Part shown: piece by piece, positions 1 to 7,165 of the stretch | Layout of the letters: each line of letters begins with the position of its first letter | Position numbering within the stretch: the first letter of the stretch is position 1 | DNA from: Lactobacillaceae bacterium UBA5807 | Lineage (GTDB): Bacteria; Bacillota; Bacilli; Lactobacillales; Lactobacillaceae | DNA: 25,300 bases | Direction of reading: 5' to 3' | Assembly: GCA_002418005.1 (NCBI GenBank) | Contig: DIDF01000088.1 | Location: 1 to 25,300 of the forward strand | Translations under genes and position numbers: made by a program | The notes under the pieces: generated by a model | Seen by the model: only the letters and a program-made list of their open reading frames with translations | The model's database searches: none | What the model was told of the DNA's origin: nothing

Positions 1-69
1 ATCAACTAGCACCACGCGTAATATTACAATCCAACAAACATAAAATAATCCCGAAAAATAATTGCTGAC

Positions 70-94
70 AAAGTCTCATTTACAGTGAGACTTT
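70..94 (+). terminator. Intrinsic terminator of a gene lying left of the window
   Basis: A perfect 9-bp stem (AAAGTCTCA / TGAGACTTT) with a 7-nt loop is followed on the + strand by ATTTTTT. The T-run side points to a rightward transcript ending here. A short open frame at 2-43 ending in TAA could be the tail of that gene, but it is too short to identify. The hairpin could also stop the leftward dehydrogenase transcript, though on that strand the stem is followed only by TTTG. Confidence 0.8.
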
Positions 95-118
95 ATTTTT
101 TATCCTAACTTATTTGCT

Positions 119-1048
119 TCAATTCGCACTATATAGAACCTGGCTGAGTTGTTCAGCAGATTTTTGCATCTTTTGCATTTCTTCATCAGAAAGTGGTGTT
201 TCAATAACTTTAGCAATCCCACTAGCATTAATAACTGCGGGAGCGCCAATATACATATCATTTAAACCATATTCTCCGCGCATCGGTGCTGAAACCGGTA
301 AAACAATATTGCTATCCTCCAAAATGGCTTGAACAATTCTTGCAAGATTTCTAGCAACACCATAATAAGTAGCACCCTTAAGGTTAATAATTTCACCACC
401 ACGAGCTCGAACTTTTTGTTCAATGTCTGCCAAATGTTCTTGAGTCATTTGGGGAAGAGCTGCTAGGCGCTGACCATTAACTGTGGCTTCATCAAAATTA
501 GGAAATGATGTATCACCATGTTCGCCTAAAACCATAGTATCAACAGCTTGCGTGCTTACTGCTAACTCTTCAGCTAAAACTACTTTCAAACGATCAGTGT
601 CCAAAGAAGTTCCGGTTCCGATTACCCGATTCTTTGGAAATCCGGATAATCTCTGTGTAATTGCAGTCAAAATATCAACTGGATTACTAGAAACGACGAA
701 GACGCCATTAAAACCGCTTTTTACAACAGGAGTCACAATACTATCAAGAATCTTAACGTTTTTATTAACAAGTTGAAGTCTGGTTTCTCCTGGTTTTCTC
801 GGGATACCAGCAGTGATGACAACCACGTCACAATCACTAGCGTCACTGTATGAACCAGTGTGTAATTTAGTTGGATCCATATCAGGCAGGATATCTTTCA
901 AATCCAACACGTCGCCTTTAGCCCGATCCTCATTAATATCAACCACGATGAGTTCATCAAGTCTAGTGTGCTGCAAAAGTGAAAAAGCAAAAGATGAGCC
1001 AACTGCTCCATCTCCAACCAACATTACTTTTCTTGTTGAATCTTTCAT
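119..1048 (-). CDS. L-lactate/malate dehydrogenase family protein (possible malate dehydrogenase)
   Basis: NAD-dependent 2-hydroxyacid dehydrogenase of the LDH/MDH family, 309 aa, cytoplasmic. The Rossmann motif GDGAVGS is at residues 12-18, the substrate-loop motif PRKPGETR at 83-90, the LDTDR motif supplies Asp150 and substrate-binding Arg153, and catalytic His177 is in GEHGDT. Overall it resembles L-LDH (GEHGDT rather than the MDH GGHGD). However, Arg84 stands where LDHs have the discriminating Gln102, and Arg there is the malate dehydrogenase state. The counterpart of fructose-bisphosphate-site His188 is Asp170, so FBP activation is unlikely. I chose the ATG at 1048, preceded by AGAAAGG. 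An upstream in-frame ATG at 1099 would coincide with the transcription start predicted from the -10 at 1105-1110. Neighbours are the fum/frd genes. Family assignment is certain; pyruvate versus oxaloacetate specificity is not. Confidence 0.9.
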   Translation of the reverse strand: MKDSTRKVMLVGDGAVGSSFAFSLLQHTRLDELIVVDINEDRAKGDVLDLKDILPDMDPTKLHTGSYSDASDCDVVVITAGIPRKPGETRLQLVNKNVKILDSIVTPVVKSGFNGVFVVSSNPVDILTAITQRLSGFPKNRVIGTGTSLDTDRLKVVLAEELAVSTQAVDTMVLGEHGDTSFPNFDEATVNGQRLAALPQMTQEHLADIEQKVRARGGEIINLKGATYYGVARNLARIVQAILEDSNIVLPVSAPMRGEYGLNDMYIGAPAVINASGIAKVIETPLSDEEMQKMQKSAEQLSQVLYSAN

Positions 1049-1104
1049 ATTAAAATACCTGACCTTTCTAAACGAAATATCGTTTGTTAAATTATTCACT
1101 TTAG

Positions 1105-1119
1105 ATTATAACGCTTTCA
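1105..1119 (-). promoter_or_regulatory. Dehydrogenase -10 element with overlapping cre box
   Basis: On the minus strand, TATAAT occupies 1105-1110. TGAAAGCGTTATAA (1106-1119) matches the cre consensus TGWAANCGNTNWCA at 13 of 14 positions. A CcpA site covering the -10 would normally repress by blocking polymerase. The -35 candidate (around 1128-1133, AAGTAT) is poor. The resulting leader is about 50 nt to the ATG at 1048. Confidence 0.55.
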
Positions 1120-1281
1120 TTTAGAAAATACTTTATTTTGTTCAAAAATATCGATATTTTTTTAAATATTTAAAATATTGTTAGAACTCAATTTGATATT
1201 TTATAATTCTAAGTTGTTTTATAGAAATTATCCCAACTACTGAAAGAATCATCCAAAATAGAAATGTTTTTGCTCTGATGG

Positions 1282-2676
1282 TTATCCTTGAATGAATTTA
1301 ACCGCTTGCTCTGCTGCTTGGCGACCAAAGACAACCGTTTCGGCAATTGAATTCCCACCGATTCGATTATTTCCGTGAAGGCCACCAGCAACTTCACCAC
1401 CAGCAAACAAGCCAGGAATTGGATTACCATTTTCCGAAAGGACTTGAGCCTTTGGATTAATTCTGACACCGCCCATTGTGTAGTGAACAGCCGGGGCAAT
1501 GTGAATGGCAAAGAATGGGGCTTTGGAAATATCACGATCCATCCCAGTACTTCGGTTAAAGCTATTATCTTTCTTAGCCGCCACGTCCTTGTTCCAAGTA
1601 GCAACTGTTTGTGAAAGATTCTTTGGATCAACCTTAATATTCTTGGCTAATTCCTCAATGGTATCTCCATGAGTAACCAAGCCAATGTGGTCATAAAATT
1701 CAATAGCTTTGACATGAGCTCGAATTTCTGTATCAAAGATCAGATATGCACTCTTTTGTGGCAGTGTATTAATTGCATTGGTAACGTTCTTTCTGGTATC
1801 AAGTTCATTAACAAATCGCTTGCCATCAAAATTTACCAGAATGGCACCTTCACCTCTGGTAGCTTCACCAATCAAGAATGCATGATCAGTATCCTGATTA
1901 ACGGTTGGGTGAACTTGGATTTGGTTCATATCAACCAAACCGGCACCAACACCTTCGGCTAATTTAATTCCATCGCCGGTAGCCCCTGGTTGGTTGGTGG
2001 TATTGTAGTCTTCCAAATCAGGACGATATTTCTCAATCAATTCTTTACTTGCACCGAAGCCACCAGTAGCTAAGATAACTGCCTTGGCAGTGATCGTCTT
2101 TTTGGAACCATCAGGCAAAGTTACCTTGACGCCATCAACTTTATCACCATCTTTAACTAATTCATCAGCATGAACTTCGTTAAATACTGGGATCTTGGCT
2201 TTTTCGACTAATTTTAATAAATTGGTAACCAAAAAAGCACCAATTGGAGCCATACTGCTTGGACGGTGAGTTCGCTTAGTCTTCATGCCACCAGTAATAG
2301 TGATATCGTCCAATTCAATTCCGTGATCAGCTAGCCAGTCAATGGCTAAAGCTGCATGAGAAGTGAAATAATGAAGCATATCACGGTTATTTAATTTACC
2401 GCCGCCAACGTAAGTGTCATCATAAAAATCTTCATAACTATCAACAATGTGATGTTTTAATTGAACATCAGTTTCTGCTGCATTCATGCCTGAGGAAGCC
2501 CGATTGGTGTTACCACCGTTTCGTGCCATTTTTTCCAGAATAACTGGATTATAACCAAGCTGTTTTGCTTGAAGCGAAGCAACCATTCCAGTGCCACCAG
2601 ACCCAATAATAATCAAATCATACTTGTCTTTTAAATCACTAATATCATTTGGTTTAAAAATGTATTTTTCTGCCAT
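1282..2676 (-). CDS. Fumarate reductase flavoprotein (soluble, single-subunit type)
   Basis: FAD-dependent reductase of the fumarate reductase/succinate dehydrogenase flavoprotein family, 464 aa, probably reducing fumarate to succinate in the cytoplasm. The N-terminal dinucleotide-binding motif GSGGTG is at residues 25-30. GGNTNRASSGMNAA follows, then a central catalytic region with an HPTV segment and EATRGEGAILVN, then HYTMGGVRI. The C-terminal FAD-site block GGEVAGGLHGNNRIGGNS starts near residue 426. There is no secretion signal, haem motif or covalent FMN-binding domain, so electrons must come from a separate donor; the flavin reductase gene 14 bp upstream is the obvious candidate (inference). 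The ATG has a good RBS (AAAGGAG, 9-nt spacing). It is last in the fum operon. A related 2-enoate or urocanate reductase cannot be excluded, but the neighbouring fumarase favours fumarate. Confidence 0.92.
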   Translation of the reverse strand: MAEKYIFKPNDISDLKDKYDLIIIGSGGTGMVASLQAKQLGYNPVILEKMARNGGNTNRASSGMNAAETDVQLKHHIVDSYEDFYDDTYVGGGKLNNRDMLHYFTSHAALAIDWLADHGIELDDITITGGMKTKRTHRPSSMAPIGAFLVTNLLKLVEKAKIPVFNEVHADELVKDGDKVDGVKVTLPDGSKKTITAKAVILATGGFGASKELIEKYRPDLEDYNTTNQPGATGDGIKLAEGVGAGLVDMNQIQVHPTVNQDTDHAFLIGEATRGEGAILVNFDGKRFVNELDTRKNVTNAINTLPQKSAYLIFDTEIRAHVKAIEFYDHIGLVTHGDTIEELAKNIKVDPKNLSQTVATWNKDVAAKKDNSFNRSTGMDRDISKAPFFAIHIAPAVHYTMGGVRINPKAQVLSENGNPIPGLFAGGEVAGGLHGNNRIGGNSIAETVVFGRQAAEQAVKFIQG

Positions 2677-2690
2677 TTATTAATTCTCCT

Positions 2691-3248
2691 TTAGACTCTA
2701 AGAGCATGAACAAACTCCATATAAGCCTTCATACATTCATCTAGAAATTGAACCGTTTTTTTATTGATTAAGTTGCCGTCTTTGTCAAAAGCTTGATTAG
2801 CATGGGGAAGCATAAATTCATGACCCGGCAAAACTTTTGCCTGAACTCCCGGAGAATCTAAAATATCTCTTAAGTTAATTTGAGCCCGAACTGTACCTTG
2901 AAGACCATAGGACCCGCCAACAATCATAACCGGCTTGTCCCTAAAAGCATGCATTGCTGAAGACATCCATTCCAAACAACTCTTTAAAGCTGCTGGAACA
3001 GCGTGGTCATACTCAGGAGTGCCGATGATAATGCCATCGGAATTAGCAATTTTTTCACCAATTTCAATAACAGGTTTTGGCGGAGTTTTGACTAAGTTTT
3101 CATTGAATAGCGGTAGGTCAGCAATCTCGGTGACGTCAATATCACAATGGTCCGCATAATGTTTTTTCATATACTGCAGCAATATTCGGTTAAAGCTAAA
3201 GTTTGCGTTAGTGCCCACTAAAGCAACAAAATGTAACTTTTTATTCAA
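2691..3248 (-). CDS. NAD(P)H-dependent FMN reductase family flavoprotein
   Basis: Flavodoxin-fold NAD(P)H:FMN reductase family protein, 185 aa, which is normal length. The family's flavin-binding stretch GTPEYDHAVPAALKSCLEW starts at residue 76, and a second conserved stretch, MIVGGSYG, follows. It would transfer electrons from NAD(P)H to FMN or to a partner flavoprotein. It lies between fumarase (30 bp upstream) and fumarate reductase (14 bp downstream) on the same strand, so it is most simply the electron-input subunit for the soluble fumarate reductase (inference from context). The start appears to be TTG at 3248 with only a weak upstream purine tract, so translation may depend on coupling to fum. 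A general quinone or azo-reductase role is the alternative. Confidence 0.88.
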   Translation of the reverse strand: MNKKLHFVALVGTNANFSFNRILLQYMKKHYADHCDIDVTEIADLPLFNENLVKTPPKPVIEIGEKIANSDGIIIGTPEYDHAVPAALKSCLEWMSSAMHAFRDKPVMIVGGSYGLQGTVRAQINLRDILDSPGVQAKVLPGHEFMLPHANQAFDKDGNLINKKTVQFLDECMKAYMEFVHALRV

Positions 3249-3278
3249 AATTCTGCCAACTTTCTAATTAAAATAAAA

Positions 3279-4664
3279 TTACTTACGATCAATGTTGGTC
3301 ATCTTAATTGGATCAACCCACTCATCAAATTGTTCAGCGGTAACTTCACCAGATTTAACCGCAGCTTCTTTCAGAGTAGACCCAGCTTTATCAGCAGCCT
3401 GGGCAATTTTAGCGCTGTCATGGTATCCAATATGAGGTGATAATGCAGTAACTGTCATCAATGAATTATCAACAAGTTCCTTCATTCGATCAGCATTGAC
3501 AGTCAAGCCATGAATCATTTTATCGGCAAAGCCCTGCATAGTTCCAGTTAACAAGTCAGCTGATTCCAAGAAGGCATCAATAAGGACTGGTTTGTAAACA
3601 TTCATTTCAAAATTGCCTTGCGAAGATGCCAGATCCACAGCCACATCATTTGCCATGACTCGAACGGCGGCCATTGTGACAGCTTCTGCTTGAGTTGGGT
3701 TGACCTTACCAGGCATAATTGATGAACCAGGTTCATTAGCAGGTATATTTAATTCGTCATAGCCAGCTCTTGGACCACTTGCTAAGAAACGAACATCATT
3801 AGCGATTTTCATTAGATCAGCAGCTAAAGTCTTCATTGCTCCGTGAACAACGTTTAAACCGCTATGAGCTGCTAGGCCATCAAATTTGTTAGTATCAGCA
3901 GTGAACTTCAAGCCATAGACTTTGCTCATTCTCTCGGCAATATCATCGGCAAAGTGAGGAGCAGCGTTTAAGCCCGTACCTACGGCAGTACCTCCCATAG
4001 CTAATTCAAGTAAAGTTGGCGCAAGACTCTTGATATACGAAAGGTCATGTTCAAGCATACTTGCCCAGCCACTTACTTCCTGGCCAAAAGTCAACGGGGT
4101 AGCATCTTGAAGATGAGTCCGACCAATTTTAACTGTTCGCCAATATTTGTCTTGTTTTACCTTTAACTCGTCGATCAAATGTTGAGTTGATTTTTCCAAA
4201 GCTAAAATTGCTTCGCTAGCAGTGATATTCATTGCGGTTGGGAAAATATCATTAGAGCTTTGACCATGGTTAACATCATCGTTTGGAAGAATTTCAATAC
4301 TACTATCAATTTGAGCTGCTTTATGAGCAACAACTTCGTTGACATTCATATTGGTCTGAGTCCCGGAACCAGTTTGATAAACTTTTAGAGGAAAATCTTT
4401 TCGCAGATCATCGTCAGAAAGAGTGAGCAGACTGTCAATCGCTTTGACGATCAAGTCACCCTTTTCTTTGCTGATGGCCTTTTCTTCCACATTCGATTGA
4501 GCAGCAGCTTTTTTGATTTGCAACAAAGTTCTGATGATCTTCAGTGGCATGAACTGGCCAGTCGGAAAGTTGTTTCGACTACGTTCTGTTTGTGGGCCCC
4601 ATAAAGCATCAGCAGGAATCTTAACTGGGCCGAGGGTATCTGATTCAGTACGATATTCTGGCAT
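3279..4664 (-). CDS. fumC: Class II fumarate hydratase
   Basis: Fumarase of the fumarase/aspartase superfamily, 461 aa, the usual class II length; it interconverts malate and fumarate as a cytoplasmic homotetramer. The superfamily signature GSSIMPGKVN is at residues 313-322 and the conserved His184 is in GRTHLQDATP. The substrate-binding blocks TGSGTQTNMNVNE and NDDVNHGQSSND are both present. The ATG follows a strong GGAGG. It is first gene of a three-gene leftward operon with the flavin reductase and fumarate reductase, which implies malate > fumarate > succinate. An iron-independent fumarase suits an organism lacking a full citric acid cycle. Aspartase is the nearest alternative, but the sequence reads as fumarase. 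Confidence 0.96.
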   Translation of the reverse strand: MPEYRTESDTLGPVKIPADALWGPQTERSRNNFPTGQFMPLKIIRTLLQIKKAAAQSNVEEKAISKEKGDLIVKAIDSLLTLSDDDLRKDFPLKVYQTGSGTQTNMNVNEVVAHKAAQIDSSIEILPNDDVNHGQSSNDIFPTAMNITASEAILALEKSTQHLIDELKVKQDKYWRTVKIGRTHLQDATPLTFGQEVSGWASMLEHDLSYIKSLAPTLLELAMGGTAVGTGLNAAPHFADDIAERMSKVYGLKFTADTNKFDGLAAHSGLNVVHGAMKTLAADLMKIANDVRFLASGPRAGYDELNIPANEPGSSIMPGKVNPTQAEAVTMAAVRVMANDVAVDLASSQGNFEMNVYKPVLIDAFLESADLLTGTMQGFADKMIHGLTVNADRMKELVDNSLMTVTALSPHIGYHDSAKIAQAADKAGSTLKEAAVKSGEVTAEQFDEWVDPIKMTNIDRK

Positions 4665-4753
4665 TTATAAAACCTCCAATTTATATATGTTATTTTATTC
4701 ACAAAGTAGTTTAAAAAAATATAGCTAAACCGATTTCATTAAACTACAAATAC

Positions 4754-4783
4754 ATAATATTCCTAATAAATATTTATAGTCAA
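4754..4783 (-). promoter_or_regulatory. Predicted promoter of the fum operon
   Basis: On the minus strand, TTGACT (4778-4783) and TATTAT (4754-4759) are separated by 18 bp. The spacer holds a perfect 12-bp palindrome ATAAATATTTAT (4766-4777), a plausible binding site for the divergent LysR regulator, whose family prefers AT-rich dyads. The leader to the fum ATG is about 85 nt. Confidence 0.55.
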
Positions 4784-4802
4784 ATGCGGTATGGGTTATA
4801 AT
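4774..4802 (+). promoter_or_regulatory. Predicted promoter of the LysR gene, overlapping the fum promoter
   Basis: TATAAT at 4797-4802 with TTATAG at 4774-4779 (17-bp spacer) faces right. Its -35 overlaps the -35 of the divergent fum promoter, so the two would compete. The leader to the LysR ATG at 4970 would be about 160 nt. Apart from these promoters, the palindrome and the LysR RBS, I see no gene in the 305-bp gap 4665-4969. Confidence 0.45.
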
Positions 4803-4969
4803 TTAAATTAATAAGTATCTTAGAATTATCTCAATATATTTTTAATTAACTCGGCCATGTCAGCTTTCGTTAGAAATTGATTTTTTAAATTAATTTTCAT
4901 GGATTTTAATCCTGTCCATATAAAAAATTAATAACCACCCATATTTTGAAAAATTCTGGAGGACATTTT

Positions 4970-5863
4970 ATGAAATTAAGAGACTTACAGTATTTTTGTT
5001 CACTATATAAAACTGGGACTTTTACAGAATTAGCCAAATCATTTAAAGTCGAGCAGCCAACCGTCACTTTAGCTATTAAGCGATTAGAAAATGAATTAGG
5101 AGAAACTTTGGTTCTCAGAAACCGATCTAAAGGCATTATTGAAGTGACTCAAGTTGGTGAAATTTTATATCATCACGCCCAAAATATTTTACATGAAGAA
5201 AATTTAGCCAGCACAGAAATCAAACATTTTAATAAGGGAATTCGTTTCGGATTACCACCAATAATTGGCAACTTGTATTTCCCTTTGGTAGCAAAAAAAA
5301 TTGCTGAAGACGGTTTAATGGCTAATCTCGAATTAGACGAAACCGGATCAAACCAGCTTTACCAAGACTTAATGGCCGGAAAGATCGATATTGCCCTTTT
5401 GGGGAGCTCTTTACCTATTCGCAATAAAAAACTCACCACTAATTTCTTAAGTAGCGGTGAGTTTGTGATCATTTCTTCTAAAAAACATTGGTTAGCAAAA
5501 CAAAACACAGTCAGTTTTGAGGATTTAAAACAGGAACCCTTTGTGACACTAAACGGCAAATTTATCCATGATCATGTCCTCAACCTTTATTCTCAGCGAG
5601 TAAATTTTTCGCCAAAAATAATTTTTGAAACTCAAAGCATTGAAACATTAAAGAACCTTGTGGCCCAGGACGTTGGAATTGCTTTATTAGTAAAAGACGC
5701 GATCCTGCCAACTGACAACCTGGCGGTAAATTACCTTCAATCCCCTTTACCAGAAAAGTTTAATGTCTCAATCGCCACTAGAAAAGACTACATCAGAGAC
5801 AATCTGGAGAAAAAATTTATTGAAGATCTCGAAGTATTAAAGAATAAAATTCATCAAGCTTAA
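4970..5863 (+). CDS. LysR-family transcriptional regulator
   Basis: LysR-type regulator, 297 aa. An N-terminal winged helix-turn-helix lies at about residues 1-60 (TGTFTELAKSFKVEQPTVTL is the HTH core), followed by a periplasmic-binding-protein-like effector domain. I chose ATG 4970 because GGAGG (4958-4962) sits 7 nt upstream; an in-frame TTG at 4946 lies before that RBS and is rejected. It is divergent from fum, so it most likely controls the malate/fumarate genes in response to an organic acid (inference typical of LysR gene arrangement). It ends only 3 bp from the end of convergent larE, with no terminator visible between them, so read-through antisense to lar is possible. The effector cannot be read from sequence. 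Confidence 0.93.
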   Translation: MKLRDLQYFCSLYKTGTFTELAKSFKVEQPTVTLAIKRLENELGETLVLRNRSKGIIEVTQVGEILYHHAQNILHEENLASTEIKHFNKGIRFGLPPIIGNLYFPLVAKKIAEDGLMANLELDETGSNQLYQDLMAGKIDIALLGSSLPIRNKKLTTNFLSSGEFVIISSKKHWLAKQNTVSFEDLKQEPFVTLNGKFIHDHVLNLYSQRVNFSPKIIFETQSIETLKNLVAQDVGIALLVKDAILPTDNLAVNYLQSPLPEKFNVSIATRKDYIRDNLEKKFIEDLEVLKNKIHQA

Positions 5864-5866
5864 AGC

Positions 5867-6697
5867 TTATTTCTCAACTAGATTTTCCTTAACGGATTTA
5901 TCGAGAGCCTCATTCATTCGGCCACTTTCAAATCCATGCAGGTCCAAAGTCACGTATCTGAATCCAAATGAATTTAAAGCCTTTTGAACATCTTCATTTT
6001 TACTAAGTAAATCAGCCATTCGATCTTTAGGAACTTCGATTACTGCAACATCATTATGGAAACGAACTCTGACAGTGGGAAAGCCCAGATCTCTTAAATA
6101 CTTTTCTGAGTTCATTACCTGACGAATTTTCTGAGAATCAATTTTGGTGTAGTAAGGAAATCTCGATGAGATCGAGCAGCTGGCAACCTTATTCCAGTTA
6201 GTCAAATTAAGGTTTTTGGCAATTTCTCTAACATCTTTTTTATAAATATTGGCTTGTTGAAGCGGACTAACAATTCCTTCTTCATCTCGAGCAACCAGTC
6301 CGGGACGAAAATCATTATTGTCATCCATGATCATGCCATCCAAAACTGCGTCACAACCATTGTCCTTAGCAATTCTGTTCATGTTTTGATAAAAAATCTT
6401 TTTACTATAATACCAAGTATCCGGTTTATTTTGAGCGATGTGATCATTGCTTAAATAATCAATTGTGATTCCCATGACGTTAGCATTTAGTCTACCAGCA
6501 AGGTCAACAGCTTTGTTATATTCCTCATCAGAAAACAACTCAGAATTTGCGACAACAGCAACAACATGGTCTTTACCTAAAGTATTTAAAGCCTCTTTAA
6601 GCACTAAAGTACTGTCGATTCCGCCAGAAAAAGCAACTAACACCTTGTGATAATTTCTAAGTAAATTTTGCAAAGCCAATTCTTTTTTATTTGTCAT
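5867..6697 (-). CDS. larE: LarE, ATP-dependent sacrificial sulfur transferase for the nickel-pincer cofactor
   Basis: LarE-type PP-loop ATP pyrophosphatase, 276 aa. It adenylates the carboxylates of the pyridinium dicarboxylate mononucleotide and converts them to thiocarboxylates during nickel-pincer nucleotide synthesis. The PP-loop SGGIDS is at residues 24-29. Cys174, in ASCSISSRF, corresponds to the cysteine that gives up its sulfur in Lactiplantibacillus plantarum LarE (Cys176). LarE homologues with three cysteines instead use an iron-sulfur cluster; here a single Cys in the motif suggests the one-turnover sacrificial type. It is last gene of the lar operon, 23 bp after larC2, and ends tail-to-tail with the LysR gene. 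Confidence 0.96.
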   Translation of the reverse strand: MTNKKELALQNLLRNYHKVLVAFSGGIDSTLVLKEALNTLGKDHVVAVVANSELFSDEEYNKAVDLAGRLNANVMGITIDYLSNDHIAQNKPDTWYYSKKIFYQNMNRIAKDNGCDAVLDGMIMDDNNDFRPGLVARDEEGIVSPLQQANIYKKDVREIAKNLNLTNWNKVASCSISSRFPYYTKIDSQKIRQVMNSEKYLRDLGFPTVRVRFHNDVAVIEVPKDRMADLLSKNEDVQKALNSFGFRYVTLDLHGFESGRMNEALDKSVKENLVEK

Positions 6698-6720
6698 ACT
6701 TATCTGTCCTTTCAGTTGAC

Positions 6721-7134
6721 CTAAATTGTTTTATAAACGGCTGCATAAACCTCTTGCAGTGAAACATTGTTCTTTTTTGCAGCTCTTTGGCAGTCCTCAA
6801 ATTCTGGAGACTGCTTTTTAATATCACCAAATTCTGCTACTTTTACGTGGATTGGGCCAAACTTGGTTGAAACAAGGCGAAAAGATCGCTTCATGATAAT
6901 TCTCTTCATAGTTTGGTAACGAATCCCCAAAGTAGAAGTATTCCTAAGAATTAAGTCAGCTTTTTTCTCAACCTCATTTGGGTTAACAATAACACTTAGC
7001 TGATATGCTGGCCGGCCCTTTTTCATTTGAATCGGGGTGAAGAAAGCATCCAAAGCTCCTTTTTCCATTAATTCAGTCATTATTGGAGCCAGCGTTTCTG
7101 GGGATTGATCATCAATATTCGCTGACATTACCAC
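6721..7134 (-). CDS. larC2: LarC2, C-terminal part of the nickel insertion protein LarC
   Basis: C-terminal segment of LarC, the CTP-dependent enzyme that inserts nickel into the pincer cofactor of LarA. The visible frame starts at a GTG (7134), but the LarC-typical sequence VVVMSANIDDQSPE begins upstream of it and the frame is open back to 7188. FFTPIQMKKGRPAY, another conserved LarC stretch, follows. No Shine-Dalgarno sequence precedes the GTG, so independent translation is unlikely. The frame is +1 (or -2) relative to larC1, as expected if LarC is made by frameshifting, which is known for L. plantarum larC1/larC2. A fused product would be about 410 aa, normal for LarC. Confidence 0.92.
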   Translation of the reverse strand: MVMSANIDDQSPETLAPIMTELMEKGALDAFFTPIQMKKGRPAYQLSVIVNPNEVEKKADLILRNTSTLGIRYQTMKRIIMKRSFRLVSTKFGPIHVKVAEFGDIKKQSPEFEDCQRAAKKNNVSLQEVYAAVYKTI

Positions 7135-7165
7135 AACTGAATCACTTTGGTTATTAACGATCTGG

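Noticed and set aside
1049..1099. Seventeen-residue N-terminal extension of the dehydrogenase
   Set aside because: The predicted -10 at 1105-1110 puts transcription start at about this ATG, and the RBS and family N-terminus fit ATG 1048.
1209..1631. 140-codon minus-strand frame overlapping the 3' part of the fumarate reductase
   Set aside because: Different frame over a well-conserved gene end, no family features, low-complexity shadow composition.
4946..4969. TTG start giving an 8-residue extension of the LysR protein
   Set aside because: The extension reads through the RBS GGAGG; ATG 4970 is correctly spaced from it.
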